A stretch of 64,000 nt of DNA from Roseobacter sp. SK209-2-6 (GCF_000169455.1 NZ_AAYC01000001.1:1-64000); one strand, 5' to 3'; shown: positions 47,777-58,765, counted from the first letter of the stretch. A program made the numbers and translations. The notes: generated from the sequence alone by a model not told the origin.

Positions 47777-49567
47777 TCACCGTCCTACGGCATAGGCTTG
47801 CATCAGGCGCGGGGTCGCGGCGGCCTGCAGGCTGCCATCGCTGTGGCGCAGGGCTGCGGTCAGCCGCCCTACGCTCCAATCTTCCGCCACGGTCACGATA
47901 TGGCCACGCGCGCGCAGATCCTCGACAACGGCTTGTCCTACGGCCTGTTCGATCATCATCTCACCCGGCAGAGCCGCGCGTGGATAAAAGCTGCTCTGGA
48001 AGTGCATGGAATGGAACAGTGGTGCATCCATACCATGCTGCAGGTCTAGCCCATGGTGAACAAAACGCAGGAACCAAATGAGCTGCCATTGATCCTGCTG
48101 ATCCCCTCCTGGGGTGCCAAACACCAGTCTTGTCCCATCCTTTTCGGCTAGGCTGGGTGTCAAGGTGGTGCGGGGGCGGCGTCCCGGAGCGAGGGAGCTT
48201 GGCAGGCCATCTTCGAGCCAGAACATCTGGGCGCGACTGTTCAAAGGAAAGCCGAGGCCCGGGATCACAGGGTTCGACTGCAGCCAGCCTCCGGAGGGCG
48301 TCGCAGAGACCATATTGCCCCAGCGGTCAATCACATCCAGATGTACCGTGTCGCCCCGCTTTTCTGTCAGATGCGCCATGGTTGGTTCCTGCGGCGGCGC
48401 ATCAGAAACCCCAAAGTCACGCGCGGCGCGCTCGATATAGGCCTCGGCCAGATGCTCAAATCCATCCACCCGACCTGGGCGCTGCTCCAGAGAGGCCTGC
48501 CCGCTTATCAATGCCGCGCGTTCGGCATTGTAGCTATCGGACAAGAGTACCTCGATCGGTACCGTGCTTTGCGCGGGGTCGCCATAGTAGGCTTCCCGGT
48601 CCGCATAGGCCAGTTTGATGGCCTCGATAACCGTATGGGTGAACTCAGCCCCCAGAGGGTCCATGGCGGCGAGGTCAAAATGCTTCAGAATGGCCAGAGC
48701 CTGCAAGAGGACGGGGCCTTGCGACCAGCTTTGGGTCTTGTGGACAGTCCAGCCGTGATAATCATAGCTGAGGGGGGCCTCATAGGTGGCGCTCCACCCG
48801 GCCAGATCTTCCCGATTGAGAACGGCGCGATGCTTCTGCCCGGAAACGTCATGCACCTCAGCATGGTCCAGATAATCGCCTATTGCTTCAGCTACAAAGC
48901 CCTGTGACCAAGCCTGACGCGCTGCCTCTATCTGAACTTTCCGATCGGTTCCGGCGGCGGATGCTATATCCACAAGGCGTTGGTATGTCTGCGCAAGGTC
49001 AGGGTTCTGAAAGGTGCTATTGGCTGCGGGCGCTTTTCCATCCGGGCACCAGGTCTCTGCCGAACTGGGCCATTCTGTTTCGAAGTAATCTTGCAAACCA
49101 GCGATTGTAGCCGCTACGCGAGGCAAGAGGGGATGCCCATCACGCGCATAGGTTATTGCGGGCTCCATGATTTCGGCTAGGGGCAGGCTGCCGTGATCGC
49201 GCAGCATCAGCATCCAACCGTCAAAGGCCCCGGGGATCACGGTCGAGAGCAGACCAGAGCCTGGGATCAGCTCCAGCCCCAGCGATTTGTAGTGCTCAAT
49301 GGTTGCCCCTGCTGGCGCAGGTCCCTGTGCAGCCAGTACCTGGGTTTTGCCGGTGGTCGCGCTGAAAAAGATGGCCGGCAGATCGCCTGCAGGCCCATTC
49401 AGGTGCGGCTCCACCACCTGCAGAACCAGTCCCGCAGCCACCGCGGCATCAAAAGCATTGCCGCCCCGCTCCAGTATGCCAAATCCTGCGGCGCTGGCGA
49501 TCCAATGGGTCGAGGTGGCAACACCAAAGCGGCCCCGGATTTCCGGGCGGGTGGTAAAGGGCTGCAT
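47777..49567 (-). CDS. Gamma-glutamyltransferase family protein
   Basis: This 596-residue Ntn-hydrolase proenzyme should self-cleave before the nucleophile Thr in EKRGDTVHLDVIDRWGNMVS (about residue 404), giving large and small subunits. GGN-containing ERGGNAFDAAVAAG and the substrate loop region TPGGDQQDQWQ fit the family. No signal peptide is visible, so unlike E. coli GGT it looks cytoplasmic. It leads an operon with a TSUP exporter and GntR regulator. A gamma-glutamyl amide hydrolase or cephalosporin acylase-like role is possible. Confidence 0.83.
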   Translation of the reverse strand: MQPFTTRPEIRGRFGVATSTHWIASAAGFGILERGGNAFDAAVAAGLVLQVVEPHLNGPAGDLPAIFFSATTGKTQVLAAQGPAPAGATIEHYKSLGLELIPGSGLLSTVIPGAFDGWMLMLRDHGSLPLAEIMEPAITYARDGHPLLPRVAATIAGLQDYFETEWPSSAETWCPDGKAPAANSTFQNPDLAQTYQRLVDIASAAGTDRKVQIEAARQAWSQGFVAEAIGDYLDHAEVHDVSGQKHRAVLNREDLAGWSATYEAPLSYDYHGWTVHKTQSWSQGPVLLQALAILKHFDLAAMDPLGAEFTHTVIEAIKLAYADREAYYGDPAQSTVPIEVLLSDSYNAERAALISGQASLEQRPGRVDGFEHLAEAYIERAARDFGVSDAPPQEPTMAHLTEKRGDTVHLDVIDRWGNMVSATPSGGWLQSNPVIPGLGFPLNSRAQMFWLEDGLPSSLAPGRRPRTTLTPSLAEKDGTRLVFGTPGGDQQDQWQLIWFLRFVHHGLDLQHGMDAPLFHSMHFQSSFYPRAALPGEMMIEQAVGQAVVEDLRARGHIVTVAEDWSVGRLTAALRHSDGSLQAAATPRLMQAYAVGR

Positions 49568-49580
49568 TTTCAGGTGATCC

Positions 49581-49615
49581 CGCTATTGAACCAATTTAGA
49601 ATTGGTCCAATAGCG
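49581..49615. promoter_or_regulatory. 35-bp dyad operator upstream of the GGT-TSUP-GntR operon
   Basis: CGCTATTGAACCAATT (49581-49596), spacer TAG, and AATTGGTCCAATAGCG (49600-49615) pair at 15 of 16 positions. The dyad begins 13 bp before the GGT ATG. Half-sites of the TTGGT/ACCAA type are typical for FadR-subfamily GntR proteins, and such a regulator closes the operon. Confidence 0.8.
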
Positions 49616-49672
49616 ACCAGATTGCCCCACATAAGTCAAGGGCGACAGATGTGACCAGAGAGCGCGTGGGGG

Positions 49673-50317
49673 CTAGCGCAGCTGGCTTGCGGCCTGTGCC
49701 AAGGATTGGATGCCGGCCCAATCTTCAGCCTCAACCAAATCTGCGGGCGCAACCCAGCTGCCTCCGGCGCAGACAACATTTGGCAGAGAAAGGTAGCTAC
49801 CAGCATTCTCAGGGCTGACGCCACCAGTTGGGCAGAAAGAGATTTGCGGCAGTGGCGCGCCGATGGACTTTAGTGCGGGTGCGCCGCCAGAGGCCTCTGC
49901 GGGAAAGAATTTTAACATGTCATAGCCGCGTGCCAGAAGTCGCATCGCTTCGCTGCTGGTGGCTGCACCCGGAAGCAGGGGCAGGCCAGCTTCTTCACAG
50001 GCTGCCAGCAACTCATCGGTTGCGCCGGGGGAGACGCCGAACTGGGCACCCGCATCGACCGCTGCCAGGACATCCTCTGGCGTGATCAGAGTGCCCGCGC
50101 CAACAACGCCCCCCGGAACCTGTGCCATCTCGCGAATAGCATCCAGCGCTGCCGGAGTGCGTAGGGTTACCTCCAGGGCTGGCAAACCGCCTGCGACCAA
50201 GGCCTCGGCCAATGGGCGGGCTTTGGTGGCATCCTTGACGACCAGGACAGGTACGATCGGTGCCATGCCGCAGATTTCGCGGGCGCGTCGGCTGGCTTCA
50301 TTGGGGGTGATGGCCAT
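49673..50317 (-). CDS. eda: 2-dehydro-3-deoxy-6-phosphogluconate aldolase
   Basis: This 214-residue class I aldolase splits KDPG into pyruvate and glyceraldehyde-3-phosphate, the final Entner-Doudoroff step. The Schiff-base lysine is K136 (YDMLKFFPAEASGG), with E49 in ALEVTLRTPAAL. It starts 3 bp after edd, so the two are one transcript. Confidence 0.93.
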   Translation of the reverse strand: MAITPNEASRRAREICGMAPIVPVLVVKDATKARPLAEALVAGGLPALEVTLRTPAALDAIREMAQVPGGVVGAGTLITPEDVLAAVDAGAQFGVSPGATDELLAACEEAGLPLLPGAATSSEAMRLLARGYDMLKFFPAEASGGAPALKSIGAPLPQISFCPTGGVSPENAGSYLSLPNVVCAGGSWVAPADLVEAEDWAGIQSLAQAASQLR

Positions 50318-50320
50318 GGC

Positions 50321-52129
50321 TTAATCTCCAAATACAGAGGCGCCGGTATCGGCAGAGGTGACGGTATTGCGGAACACCGAGAAGAGCTCGCGCCCGGTGC
50401 CATGTTGATTACCAGATAGATCAGCGATGACTGCAGGGCGCTCCAGCACGCCTGGGGTCAGGATCTCAAGAGCGCCGGTCACGGCGTCAACGCGCAGAAG
50501 GTCGCCATCCTGCAGTTTGGCAATGGGTCCCGCATCCAGGGCTTCTGGCACCACATGGATTGCGGCCGGGATCTTGCCAGAGGCGCCGGACATACGCCCA
50601 TCCGTCACCAGGGCGACCTTTTGCCCGCGTCCCTGCATGATCGAGAGGAAAGGCGTCAGAGAATGGAGCTCCGGCATGCCATTGGCCTTTGGCCCCTGGA
50701 AGCGCACCACGAGGATGACATCACCGGTCAGCTCACCTGCCTTAAAGGCCGCTTTTGCTTCCTCCTGGTCGTGGAAGACACGCACAGGAGCCTCCACCAC
50801 TCGGTGCTTTTCACCCACGGCAGAGATCTTCATGACCGCAGTGCCAAGGTTCCCGGTTAAACGCGCCAGGCCGCCGGTCTCCTGGAAGGGCGCACTCGCG
50901 GGGCGCAGGATCGCATCATTCAGGGACGTCTTGGTGCCGGGGCGGAAGGTGAGACCATCCTCCGCAAGGAAGGGCTCTTGCAGATAGCCTTCCAGGCCAC
51001 CGCCTGCCACGGTTTTGGTATCCGGGTGCAACAGTCCTGCGTTCAGTAGTTCCCCAATCATATAGCCAAGACCGCCGGCTGCGTGGAAGTGGTTCACATC
51101 CGCAAGCCCATTGGGGTAGACGCGTGCCAGGAGGGGCACAACGTCAGAGAGATCTGCAAAATCCTGCCAATCAAGGATCACCCCGCCAGCCCGCGCCATG
51201 GCGATCAGGTGGATGAGAAGATTGGTCGAGCCACCGGTCGCCATCAGCCCGGTGATGCCGTTGACATAGGCTTTCTCGTCCAGAACGTCGCAAACGGGTG
51301 TGTAACTGTTGCCCAATGCGCTGAGGGAGAGCGCGCGTTTGGCGCCTTCGATTGTCAGGGCCTCACGCAGGGGGGTGCCGGGGGTGACGAAGGAAGATCC
51401 AGGCAAGTGCAGACCCATGAACTCCATCAGCATCTGATTGGTGTTGGCAGTTCCGTAGAAGGTGCAGGTGCCAGGGCCATGATAGGCGGCCATCTCCGCC
51501 TTCAGGAGTTCCTCGCGCCCAATTTCGCCAGCGGCAAACTTTTGCCGGATATTGGCTTTTTCATCGTTCGAAAGACCACTGGTCATTGGCCCGGCTGGCA
51601 AGAAAACTGCAGGGATATGGCCAAAGGCCTGGGCGCCGATCACCAATCCAGGAACGATCTTGTCGCAAACACCCAGGTAGACCGCCGCGTCGTAGACGTT
51701 ATGGCTGAGGGCAATGCCTGCGGCTATGGCAATGGTGTCGCGCGAAAACAGGCTCAGCTCCATGCCTGCTTCGCCCTGAGTGATACCGTCACACATTGCA
51801 GGCACTCCACCTGCCACCTGCGCGGTGCCCCCTGCTGGCCGGACGGCGTCACGGATCAGGGCCGGATAGGTCTCAAAAGGTTGGTGGGCCGAGAGCATGT
51901 CATTATAGGCAGTGACAATGCCGAGGTGGCCCGCCCCGCCTGCAGCCAGAGTCTCCTGATCACCGCCCGCTGCCGCATAGGCATGGGCCTGACCAGAGCA
52001 AGAGAGATGGGCCCTTGCAGGGCCTTTGCTCTGCGCGGCTTGCATCCGCTCCAAGTAAGCCGATCGTGTCTTTGCACTGCGGGCAATGATCCGTTCGGTG
52101 ACCTCTTTGACTGTCTTGTTCAATGTCAT
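50321..52129 (-). CDS. edd: Phosphogluconate dehydratase
   Basis: This 602-residue IlvD/Edd-family [4Fe-4S] dehydratase converts 6-phosphogluconate to KDPG. Cluster-associated cysteines are visible in [17 protein letters not shown] and [13 protein letters not shown], and the C-terminal catalytic segment [16 protein letters not shown] is present. It is between zwf and eda in the same orientation with short gaps. Confidence 0.95.
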   Translation of the reverse strand: MTLNKTVKEVTERIIARSAKTRSAYLERMQAAQSKGPARAHLSCSGQAHAYAAAGGDQETLAAGGAGHLGIVTAYNDMLSAHQPFETYPALIRDAVRPAGGTAQVAGGVPAMCDGITQGEAGMELSLFSRDTIAIAAGIALSHNVYDAAVYLGVCDKIVPGLVIGAQAFGHIPAVFLPAGPMTSGLSNDEKANIRQKFAAGEIGREELLKAEMAAYHGPGTCTFYGTANTNQMLMEFMGLHLPGSSFVTPGTPLREALTIEGAKRALSLSALGNSYTPVCDVLDEKAYVNGITGLMATGGSTNLLIHLIAMARAGGVILDWQDFADLSDVVPLLARVYPNGLADVNHFHAAGGLGYMIGELLNAGLLHPDTKTVAGGGLEGYLQEPFLAEDGLTFRPGTKTSLNDAILRPASAPFQETGGLARLTGNLGTAVMKISAVGEKHRVVEAPVRVFHDQEEAKAAFKAGELTGDVILVVRFQGPKANGMPELHSLTPFLSIMQGRGQKVALVTDGRMSGASGKIPAAIHVVPEALDAGPIAKLQDGDLLRVDAVTGALEILTPGVLERPAVIADLSGNQHGTGRELFSVFRNTVTSADTGASVFGD

Positions 52130-52167
52130 GAGCGATGCCTTTGGGGTGTCTTTCAGAGGTGGTAGCT

Positions 52168-53619
<1,452 letters not shown>

Positions 53620-53668
53620 AGGGTCTTTATCCTTGTTTCGGTTCGGGTCCTTTGGCACCCGGTTTATT

Positions 53669-55288
53669 CTAAATGCCAGGACCTTTGAGTTTATCTAGCA
53701 GGCCTAGTGTGGAGCCATCCTTGTTCGGATCCTCGCCTCCTTGAACCAGGGGAAGAAGGCTGACGGCCAACTCTTTCCCCAGCTCAACACCCCACTGGTC
53801 AAAGGAATTGATCCCCCAGATTACACCTTCGGTGAAAACCCGATGCTCATAAAGTGCAATGATCTGCCCCAGCGAGAAGGGTGTGAGTTTGGGGTAGGCC
53901 AATGTCACCGAGGGGCGATTGCCAGGGAAGCTGAGGTGCGCCGCCATGCGCTCCTGTGCTTCGCCTTCAAATCCTCGTTGGGCGGCGATTTCACGCGCTG
54001 ACTCAAGGCTGCGGCCCAGCATCAGCGCTTCGGACTGCGCCAGGCAATTGGCAATCAGGAGGTCATGCTGATGGGCAAGTTCTTCTTCATGGCCCTGCGC
54101 TGCAATCAGGAATTCCGCAGGGACCACATGGGTGCCTTGGTGGAGCAGTTGATAAAAGGCATGCTGACCGTTGGTTCCAGGCTCTCCCCAGACAATTGGC
54201 CCGGTGGATTGTTTGACCTGGGTGCCTTCAAGGGTCGTGCGTTTGCCATTGCTTTCCATATCGAGTTGCTGAAGATAGGCGGGCAGGCGGGCCAGCCGCT
54301 GGTCATAGGGCAATACAGCGCGCGTGGGATAGCCACAGATATTATTGTGCCAGATGCCCACAAGGCCCAACAGGACTGGCAGGTTCTCAGCTAGATCCGC
54401 TGTTCTGAAATGCTGATCCATCGACTGGGCACCACTCAGGAAAGCGCGGAAATTGTCTCTGCCGATTGCGATCAAGAGCGGAAGACCAACAGGCCCCCAA
54501 AGCGAATAGCGTCCACCGACCCAATCGGCAAAGCCAAAGACGCGCTCTGGTGGGATGCCAAACTGGGCGGTCTTGTCCAGCGCAGAGGAGACCGCGGCCA
54601 GGTGCAGTGGAGCTGCCTCGCCCAGGGCCTTTTCGAGCCAGGCAACCGCAGTCTTGGCGTTGGTCATGGTCTCAATCGTCGTGAAGGTTTTTGACGCGAT
54701 CACGACCAATGTGGTTTCGGGGTCGAGCTGGCGCAGAATGTCGGAAACATGTGCCCCATCGATATTTGAGACAAAATGGCACCGGGGGCCATTGCAATAG
54801 GGTGCAAGAGCCTGAACCGCCATGGCGGGACCGAGGTCAGAGCCACCAATCCCGATGTTCACGACATCGGTAAAGACTTGGTTGTTGGCTGTCTTGAAAT
54901 CTCCGCTGCGCAGGGCGCCGGCAAATCCCTCCATGCGTTGCAGGGTCTCAGTGACGGCGGGCATGATATCCTGCCCGTCCAATACCACGGGCGTGCCTGC
55001 ATCAGCCCGCAGTGCCGTATGCAGTACAGCCCGCTGTTCCGTGGCATTGATTGCTGCGCCGCTGAACATCTCGTCAATTTTCGATGGGAGGTCCTGCGAT
55101 TTGGCAAGGGCGATCAAGTGGCCCAGAGCGGTTTGATCCAACGAGGTTTTCGAGAAATCGAGCAGCAACCCGCTGCTGGAGGCGGAGAAAGAATTAAACC
55201 GCTCCTCAGACTCGGAAAAGAGATTCGCAATGGTCACATGCGACGTCTGCCGCCTATGGGCCATCAGGTCCGACCAAAGTTCATGCAT
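53669..55288 (-). CDS. pgi: Glucose-6-phosphate isomerase
   Basis: This 539-residue enzyme interconverts glucose-6-phosphate and fructose-6-phosphate. Signatures include NIGIGGSDLGPAMAVQAL, VIASKTFTTIETMTNA, and the C-terminal GVIWGINSFDQWGVELGKEL. It leads the pgi-zwf-edd-eda transcript, so fructose- and mannitol-derived hexose phosphates can enter the Entner-Doudoroff route. A LacI-type palindrome lies 61 bp upstream. Confidence 0.95.
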   Translation of the reverse strand: MHELWSDLMAHRRQTSHVTIANLFSESEERFNSFSASSSGLLLDFSKTSLDQTALGHLIALAKSQDLPSKIDEMFSGAAINATEQRAVLHTALRADAGTPVVLDGQDIMPAVTETLQRMEGFAGALRSGDFKTANNQVFTDVVNIGIGGSDLGPAMAVQALAPYCNGPRCHFVSNIDGAHVSDILRQLDPETTLVVIASKTFTTIETMTNAKTAVAWLEKALGEAAPLHLAAVSSALDKTAQFGIPPERVFGFADWVGGRYSLWGPVGLPLLIAIGRDNFRAFLSGAQSMDQHFRTADLAENLPVLLGLVGIWHNNICGYPTRAVLPYDQRLARLPAYLQQLDMESNGKRTTLEGTQVKQSTGPIVWGEPGTNGQHAFYQLLHQGTHVVPAEFLIAAQGHEEELAHQHDLLIANCLAQSEALMLGRSLESAREIAAQRGFEGEAQERMAAHLSFPGNRPSVTLAYPKLTPFSLGQIIALYEHRVFTEGVIWGINSFDQWGVELGKELAVSLLPLVQGGEDPNKDGSTLGLLDKLKGPGI

Positions 55289-55348
55289 AATAAATTACCT
55301 TTTCGACATGACATCGCCGAATCATAGCTCCCTTAGTTATGCAATACC

Positions 55349-55360
55349 GTTATCGATAAC
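55349..55360. promoter_or_regulatory. LacI-type palindrome upstream of the pgi-zwf-edd-eda operon
   Basis: GTTATCGATAAC is a perfect 12-bp palindrome with a central CG, the usual form of LacI-family operators (sugar catabolism regulators). It lies 61-72 bp before the pgi start. The regulator is not in the window. Confidence 0.55.
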
Positions 55361-55482
55361 ATAAAGGCAAGCGGATACTCAGATTTAGCAAAGCGGGCAT
55401 TAAAAGCACGTAACATCGGATGGAAAATTGAAAGTAGAGTGCCATTGGGGCTGCAGGAGTATTCAAAGGGTGTCAGAAACAG

Positions 55483-55504
55483 AAAAAGCGGCCCAAAGGA
55501 CCGC
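55483..55504 (-). terminator. Terminator after the DUF1127 gene
   Basis: On the minus strand GCGGTCC and GGGCCGC pair (with G-U) around TTT and are followed by TTTTTCTG. A second hairpin, TAAGCTC/GAGCTTA (55516-55522 and 55533-55539), overlaps the stop codon. Confidence 0.7.
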
Positions 55505-55536
55505 CTCTTGCCACTTAAGCTCCGAGGGAAATGAGC

Positions 55537-55761
55537 TTAGAGGTAATAGCTATCGGTATAGACCTGGTGAACCAACTCGTCGCGTTTCAAACCGCGTTCC
55601 GCAAGTTCTGCGTCGTCCAATGCCATAAGGCGCCGCAGGTTTTCACCGCGCGTATTGGCCTCTCCGATCGAAATGAGAAGATCGCCGAAGAGTGTGAATG
55701 GCTTGAAGAGCAAGGACAGGACACTGGTAGAGTTGCGAGTCTGTGTGAGGGCGAGGGCCAT
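55537..55761 (-). CDS. DUF1127 domain small protein
   Basis: The 74-residue protein ends in the DUF1127 motif (NLRRLMALDDAELAERGLKR), an arginine-rich helix pair common in alphaproteobacteria. Small DUF1127 proteins of Rhodobacter and Agrobacterium influence RNA turnover and phosphate or stress responses, and their 3' regions often yield small RNAs. Two hairpins at and beyond the stop would suit that, but no more can be said from sequence. Confidence 0.82.
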   Translation of the reverse strand: MALALTQTRNSTSVLSLLFKPFTLFGDLLISIGEANTRGENLRRLMALDDAELAERGLKRDELVHQVYTDSYYL

Positions 55762-55897
55762 TGAGTTTCACTCCTATGTTCTGCTGCCTTATCTGAGGTC
55801 AAAGATAGTCCTGTAGAGGGCCCGCTGGTAGAGGAGGGTTGGAATAGCCGCCATGCATCACATGCAAGATCATTGCTTGGTTCAGAGTACCTGAAAC

Positions 55898-56302
55898 TCA
55901 GAGCCCTTCGAGAAGGAAGCGGAGCTGTTCACTGCGCTGGCGGGTCAATTCGGTTTTGCAATGCAAAACCGTCAGGGGTTCAAAGCTGCCGCCGCGAAAC
56001 AGAAAACCCTCACTTTCACAGGCTTTGTCGCGAAAGGGGATCCAAGCGCGCTGCGCCTGCAGCAAGGCCTCGCCCGCGCCTTTGAGGTTTTCGGGCAGGT
56101 CCTGATCAAGTGCCTTCATGACGGCGCGAGCCTCTTTATAGACTGCATTCAGTTCGGCATCAGCCGCCTCATAGTCCTGAGAGGCACAAAGCCGCATTTC
56201 TAAGGTTGTCTGAGGATCAATACAGCTTTCGGCCAGTACAGGCGTTGCGAAGCAACACGAGGTGAGGAATGCCCATAGGCAGGTTCTGAAAATTAGTGAC
56301 AT
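55898..56302 (-). CDS. LprI-like (DUF1311) secreted lysozyme-inhibitor family protein
   Basis: The 134-residue protein has a signal peptide ending FATPVLAES and a mature domain with the four-cysteine DUF1311 pattern: C in SCIDPQTTLEMRLCASQ, then CESEG and HCKTEL near the end, plus the conserved LLQAQRAWIPFRDKAC. Family members act in the periplasm, some inhibiting lysozyme. The start at 56302 is chosen for the signal peptide; the frame runs open to 56476. Confidence 0.8.
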   Translation of the reverse strand: MSLIFRTCLWAFLTSCCFATPVLAESCIDPQTTLEMRLCASQDYEAADAELNAVYKEARAVMKALDQDLPENLKGAGEALLQAQRAWIPFRDKACESEGFLFRGGSFEPLTVLHCKTELTRQRSEQLRFLLEGL

Positions 56303-56453
56303 GATGAAACTCTTGGGTTGCTTAGAAGTGATGAATGCAGAGTTAGTTGAGGCCTGATCGCTTGGGCGGGTCAAGCGTTGAAACTGGGGAACTTGAGCCA
56401 TCGGGCGAGAAATTCCCGCTTGCGCGGAAAGGTTGAATAGTGAACTTGGGCGC

Positions 56454-57065
56454 ATGAGTGAATTTAATTGCCCCAACTGCGGAACATTACTTCGCCCCGC
56501 GATTCAGCAGGTGAAAATGCTGAGCTGCGAGTCCTGTACCACCACGATCCTTCTAGAGGACGAGGGGCTAAGACTGGCCGGAGAGCAGGGCGTTTTGCAC
56601 CAGGTTCCAATGCTCTTTGGACTGGGTGACGAAATCCAGATCAATGCAGCAAGGTATCAGATCCTAGGGCAGGCCCGGTTTTCTTATGGCCGTGGAACCT
56701 GGGATGAGTTTTGGGCTCTCAGGGAAGATCAGGAAAGTGCCTGGATCTCAGTGGATGAAGGGGACCTCATCCTGCAGCAGAGCCTCACCCGCAGCGAATG
56801 GCCCCGCTATGACGGCTATCTGCAGCTGGGCAGTACCGTCGAATATGATGCGGAGATCTTTGCAGTTACAGAGATTGGCAGCGGAGAGTGTACCGGGCTA
56901 CAGGGCAGTTTTGGCCATACCTTGTATGTTGGTGAAACCTATCAATTTTATAACCTTCAAGGGGATCGCGGTCGGGTGCTTTCTGCAGAAATGCAAGAAG
57001 GAAGCCGGGAGTGGTTTTTGGGCCGTTGGCTCGATCCATTTGAGGTAGAGGTTTTACATCGATGA
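56454..57065 (+). CDS. DUF4178 protein with N-terminal zinc ribbon (first of two)
   Basis: The 203-residue protein opens with a zinc ribbon (CPNCGT and CESC, within residues 6-30) followed by one DUF4178 beta-rich domain (LGDEIQINAARYQILGQARF to the C-terminus). It has no signal or membrane helix. It overlaps the next DUF4178 gene by 4 bp and starts a five-gene operon. DUF4178 proteins accompany DUF350 and spermidine-synthase-like proteins in many bacteria, but their molecular role is not known to me. Confidence 0.78.
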   Translation: MSEFNCPNCGTLLRPAIQQVKMLSCESCTTTILLEDEGLRLAGEQGVLHQVPMLFGLGDEIQINAARYQILGQARFSYGRGTWDEFWALREDQESAWISVDEGDLILQQSLTRSEWPRYDGYLQLGSTVEYDAEIFAVTEIGSGECTGLQGSFGHTLYVGETYQFYNLQGDRGRVLSAEMQEGSREWFLGRWLDPFEVEVLHR

Positions 57066-58369
57066 GCCTTAACCCCGAACTCAAAAGCATCAATTGTACC
57101 TCCTGTGGTGCCGGTTTGGATATCCTGGGCGGGGGACGCGTGACCACCCATATCTGCTCTTATTGCGGATCAGAGTTGGACACGCAGGACAACTACAAGG
57201 TGCTGGCCAAATTCGACCAAGCTGCAAGACCCAAGAGCCCGTTCTGGATCGGCATGGTCGGACATCTCTACGATGTGGAGTGGACCATTATTGGCACTCT
57301 TCAACATGAGGAGCGCTGGGCAGGTAAAAGCTGGACCTGGATCGATCATCAGCTGTTTTCGCCGACTCATGGTTATGCTTGGCTGACCATTGAGGACGGG
57401 CACCTGACCTTCTCGCGACGTGACCGCAAGGCCGTTGCCTGGATGTCAGAGAGACAGGTTGAAACCGCGCATTACCAACCTCGCGTTCGATTGCCAGGCG
57501 AAGTTTTCAAGTACTACGACACATCCTCCAGCCAGGTCATCTTTGCCGAAGGGGAATTCACCTGGGCGCCCAAGACAGGGGAGGTAACCACTACGGTTTC
57601 GGCTCTTTCCGACAGGGCGATGCTGGGGTTTTCCAGCAAAGGGCAGGAACGGGAAACCTACCGAACGGTTTACTTGCCAAAAGCGGAAGTTGAGGCTGGT
57701 TTTGACATCAAGACAGGGTTACGTCCGCGTGGCGTGCATCCAACGCAAGCTTTGAAGGCTGGGGAACATTCCCTGTTCTTGCTGAAATCCGGATTGTTCC
57801 TGGCGGTGCTATGTATCCTGCTTGCCGGGTTCCTATCGTCGCTGAGCGGTACTTCTGCCATACAACCGCAGAGCTTCGCGGTTCACAACCTGCCAGTCTC
57901 AATCCCTTTTGAAGTTCACAAACCGGGTCGACTGACGCGGGTGCAAATGCGAGGGGACGCGCGCAACAGCTGGGGCTATTTTGCAGTAGAGCTGGAGGAT
58001 CCTGAGGGTGAGGTGCTCTTTGAATCCGGCCGCACCATCGAGTACTACTTTGGCCGCGACGGCGATGGCAATTGGAGTGAAGGCAGCAATCGCGCCGAGC
58101 TGAACTTTTTTCCTCCGGTGGCTGGGACCTATATCCTATCCATAGAGCTGGAGGAAACTGGCTATTGGGCACAGAGTTTTGCCCCAGGTCAGGAAAAGCC
58201 ACCTGCGATCAAGGGCTTGGAAGTGAAGGTCACCAATGGGGTTTCCAGTGGTTTTTGGCTGGTCGTTCTTGGTTTGGTTTTTGGGGTCATTGGAGGCCTG
58301 CCTTTGCTGCGGCGATATTTGCATCACAAAAGACGCTGGAGCGGCAGTGATTGGAGCGACGAGGACTGA
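57062..58369 (+). CDS. Large DUF4178 membrane protein (second of two)
   Basis: The 435-residue protein has a zinc ribbon (C12, C15, C32, C35), a DUF4178 domain (about 60-210) and a membrane helix at about 233-258. An exposed beta-rich domain follows (about 265-390: YFAVELEDPEGEVLFESGRT and a GTYILSIELEETG strand), then a second membrane helix (about 395-418) and a short basic/acidic tail. The topology suggests the zinc ribbon and DUF4178 are inside and the beta domain in the periplasm. Confidence 0.75.
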   Translation: MSLNPELKSINCTSCGAGLDILGGGRVTTHICSYCGSELDTQDNYKVLAKFDQAARPKSPFWIGMVGHLYDVEWTIIGTLQHEERWAGKSWTWIDHQLFSPTHGYAWLTIEDGHLTFSRRDRKAVAWMSERQVETAHYQPRVRLPGEVFKYYDTSSSQVIFAEGEFTWAPKTGEVTTTVSALSDRAMLGFSSKGQERETYRTVYLPKAEVEAGFDIKTGLRPRGVHPTQALKAGEHSLFLLKSGLFLAVLCILLAGFLSSLSGTSAIQPQSFAVHNLPVSIPFEVHKPGRLTRVQMRGDARNSWGYFAVELEDPEGEVLFESGRTIEYYFGRDGDGNWSEGSNRAELNFFPPVAGTYILSIELEETGYWAQSFAPGQEKPPAIKGLEVKVTNGVSSGFWLVVLGLVFGVIGGLPLLRRYLHHKRRWSGSDWSDED

Positions 58370-58371
58370 AT

Positions 58372-58530
58372 ATGAGTATTTTTCGCCTGGTCTTTCTGCT
58401 GCTTTCCGCGCTGGCCATCACCGGGACAACCTATGCTGCCTATCTTGGGCATGGCGGCGAAAGCCGCGATCTAGACCGCTCCATCCGCGCCGTCAGCGCC
58501 GGGCGGGGATTGAATGGAAGTGTCAAATAG
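58372..58530 (+). CDS. Small single-pass membrane peptide
   Basis: ATG 58372 opens a 52-residue frame ending at TAG 58528-58530: one hydrophobic helix (FRLVFLLLSALAITGTTYAA) then a charged tail. It sits 2 bp after the DUF4178 stop and 10 bp before the DUF350 start on the same strand, filling the only gap in the operon. It is short and matches no family I recognise, but position and coding-like composition support it. Confidence 0.55.
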   Translation: MSIFRLVFLLLSALAITGTTYAAYLGHGGESRDLDRSIRAVSAGRGLNGSVK

Positions 58531-58540
58531 AGAGGACACC

Positions 58541-58765
58541 ATGGAGTATTTTGCCGCGATTCAGCTGGCTGAGCTGATCAGCACCGTGTTTTTCACCTTT
58601 GTGGGCATGACCCTGATGTGGGTCGTTTGGAAAGTGATCGACTGGCTTACGCCTTTTCCGATCATGAAGGAGATCGAAGAAGATCAGAACATGGCTTTGG
58701 CCGTTCTGATCGGCATGCTTTTCATCGCCATCGCGATCATCATCGCCGCAGTCATTGTCTCTTGA
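58541..58765 (+). CDS. DUF350 membrane protein
   Basis: The 74-residue protein has two membrane helices (about 8-33 and 50-73) joined by a conserved loop VIDWLTPFPIMKEIEEDQN typical of DUF350. The usual DUF350 protein repeats this unit twice, so this is a half-size form. GAGG precedes ATG 58541. It overlaps the next gene by 11 bp. Confidence 0.78.
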   Translation: MEYFAAIQLAELISTVFFTFVGMTLMWVVWKVIDWLTPFPIMKEIEEDQNMALAVLIGMLFIAIAIIIAAVIVS

